A stretch of 6,891 nt of DNA from the NCBI GenBank assembly GCA_001412425.1, contig LKUH01000410.1:1-6891 (forward strand), read 5' to 3'. A program made the translations under genes and the position numbers. This DNA is from Candidatus Cloacimonas sp. SDB. GTDB lineage: Bacteria; Cloacimonadota; Cloacimonadia; Cloacimonadales; TCS61. Below, one piece after another: positions 5,742 through 6,891 of the stretch (positions within the stretch are counted from its first letter, which is position 1; every line of letters begins with the position of its first letter). The notes under the pieces were generated by a model. The model was not told where the DNA came from, made no database searches, and worked only from the letters and a program-made list of their open reading frames with translations.

Positions 5742-6875
5742 TCAAAAACTTGTTGTTCTGAAATCCAGGATAGTTTTAATGAATAAATCGTTCTCGTGAG
5801 GATCTTCCCGAAAATAAACTAAATGCGAATCCAGCCTGTCATCCGAAACTCCAAAACCTTGAACTTCCCCATCACCGATCTTGCTTAACTCTTCTGCCAG
5901 CTTCGATTCCAATCTTAATTCCCTTCTGATCACATGAGTTTTGACGATCTGCATGGGTTCAGGAATTATGCTGTCAATATGCCAATGGATTTTCTTCCTT
6001 TTTGAATTGTGCCTTTTTAACCGCTGCTCCAGGTTGCGCAGAGCCGATCCGATATAGACATAATAACCCGGCTGGAATTTTCGTTCTCCCAATGCTCCGA
6101 TCTTTCGCTGGAATTGTGACTGATTTTTCAGCACCAGCAGATATGTTCCGGCATTACGACATTCCCTTTTCAGTCGCTCATGATCTATCTCTACTTCTGT
6201 TACAGCTTCCGGCAGCAGAGTGACTGGATCAGCAAATTTCAATTTCAACGCCATTGTCCGGACCTTATTACACCGCAGGAATAGCTTGCCGTAATCAAAA
6301 TCAACATGATGATTCGGCAGGAATTTATTAGCGTTGAAATTGGTTATCAGAAAAATTATCCAGCTTTCATATCCCCTTTCAGCAAGTTCATTTAATTCTT
6401 CTAAATGCCTTTGACCTCTTAATGTAGGCGCATCCGGGAACATTGCTGTTCCCTTGTGGCAAAGAGTACAAGATTTTACCTCAATGATCCTGTCTTCGGA
6501 ATTGTGATAAGCAAGTTTAAAATCAAATTTAGAATTCAGGATTTTGTATTCTCGTTTCAGCTGGGAAAATCCTCTTAATTCAGCAATCTTCTGCCTGTTG
6601 AGAATTTCCTGCATGATAGAATTTACTCTTATCGTATCCAGAAAAACGTAATTTCCCTGATACTCTGTCCCAATCACTTTGAAATTAAATTTGGGCATTT
6701 TCTGTTGAGTCAAATAAAATTTTCTACCCGGAAAGAGAAATTCAGTCATTCTACCGGTATTAGGAACATAGGCTTCAATAACTCTGTCCCCGAGTTTAAG
6801 TTCCATTACAAATCTATTCGGACGTGCAATAAATTCTGCTTCCAGAAAATTATCAAATAATTGTATCTGTTTCAT
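5742..6875 (-). CDS. sfsA: SfsA family protein fused to a DUF123/Uri (GIY-YIG-like) endonuclease domain
   Basis: This is a two-domain protein of 377 residues. Residues about 1-228 match SfsA (sugar fermentation stimulation protein): RPNRFV (18-23), YVPNTGRMTEFLFPG (36-50), FDFKL (117-121), IEVKSCTL (131-138), TAMFPDAPTLRGQRHLEEL (143-161). SfsA is a DNA-binding protein whose fold is related to PD-(D/E)XK nucleases; D118, E132 and K134 fit that catalytic pattern. Residues about 240-356 match the DUF123 / Uri-superfamily endonuclease domain, a GIY-YIG relative: GTYLLVL (243-249), GYYVYIGSALRNLEQRLKRH (270-289), HWHID (297-301), GFGVSDDRLDSHLVYF (340-355). SfsA alone is usually about 230-240 residues, so the length agrees with a fusion. 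The reading frame is continuous across the junction. The substrate is unknown; a role in DNA repair or processing is an inference. No Shine-Dalgarno is visible before the ATG, but it begins the family's normal N-terminus. Confidence 0.93.
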   Translation of the reverse strand: MKQIQLFDNFLEAEFIARPNRFVMELKLGDRVIEAYVPNTGRMTEFLFPGRKFYLTQQKMPKFNFKVIGTEYQGNYVFLDTIRVNSIMQEILNRQKIAELRGFSQLKREYKILNSKFDFKLAYHNSEDRIIEVKSCTLCHKGTAMFPDAPTLRGQRHLEELNELAERGYESWIIFLITNFNANKFLPNHHVDFDYGKLFLRCNKVRTMALKLKFADPVTLLPEAVTEVEIDHERLKRECRNAGTYLLVLKNQSQFQRKIGALGERKFQPGYYVYIGSALRNLEQRLKRHNSKRKKIHWHIDSIIPEPMQIVKTHVIRRELRLESKLAEELSKIGDGEVQGFGVSDDRLDSHLVYFREDPHENDLFIKTILDFRTTSF

Positions 6876-6891
6876 ATTTAAAAAAAAAACA
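6876..6891 (-). other. T-rich leader or upstream terminator tract before the SfsA fusion gene
   Basis: On the minus strand, the 16 visible bases before the ATG are TG, a run of ten T, then AAAT. There is no purine-rich ribosome site. The T-run could be the U-tract of a terminator whose stem lies outside the window, or an AT-rich unstructured leader. The window edge prevents a decision. Confidence 0.35.

Noticed and set aside
6002..6223. Plus-strand open frame of 73 codons opposite the SfsA fusion gene
   Set aside because: It is a shadow of the fusion junction region, where the minus-strand protein is clearly conserved.

Overview
The window looks like chromosomal DNA from an AT-rich, uncultured-type bacterium of the FCB group, most plausibly Cloacimonadota or a relative. 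The main clue is the large exported protein, which ends in the 'NYPNPFNPST...GLYFYRM' type C-terminal sorting (type IX secretion / FlgD-like) domain. Such domains are abundant in Cloacimonadota, Marinimicrobia, Bacteroidota and similar lineages. A selenocysteine tRNA at the left edge shows that the organism probably decodes UGA as selenocysteine. The taxon is an inference from protein style, not a proven assignment.

Layout: (1) 18-112, a plus-strand tRNA-Sec (anticodon UCA), followed by a strong 15-bp hairpin (120-155) placed between it and the convergent large gene. (2) 197-3226, minus strand, a 1009-aa secreted modular protein: signal peptide, a probable seven-bladed beta-propeller, a carboxypeptidase-regulatory-like domain, a fibronectin III domain, a CBM9/DOMON-like domain, a second fibronectin III domain and the sorting domain. 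It has its own sigma70-like promoter (3281-3309). (3) 3381-5447, minus strand, topB, DNA topoisomerase III with a C-terminal zinc ribbon. (4) 5448-5741, a spacer of about 290 bp with no convincing gene; it holds a 71-codon open frame without a start that runs into topB and may be a decayed coding or repeat remnant. (5) 5742-6875, minus strand, a fusion of SfsA (PD-(D/E)XK nuclease-like fold) with a DUF123/Uri-type GIY-YIG-like domain. The 16 bases beyond it are a T-rich leader on the minus strand.

All three protein genes run leftward, but the spacers (154 and 294 bp) and the promoter before the exoprotein argue against one tight operon. topB and the SfsA-Uri fusion are both DNA-processing proteins, so their proximity may be functional, but this is weak evidence. 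The exoprotein is a separate cell-surface or secreted unit. I see no CRISPR array, insertion sequence, phage gene or defence island. The most unusual items are the fusion of two nuclease-like folds, the imperfect acceptor stem of the tRNA-Sec and the coding-like debris upstream of topB.
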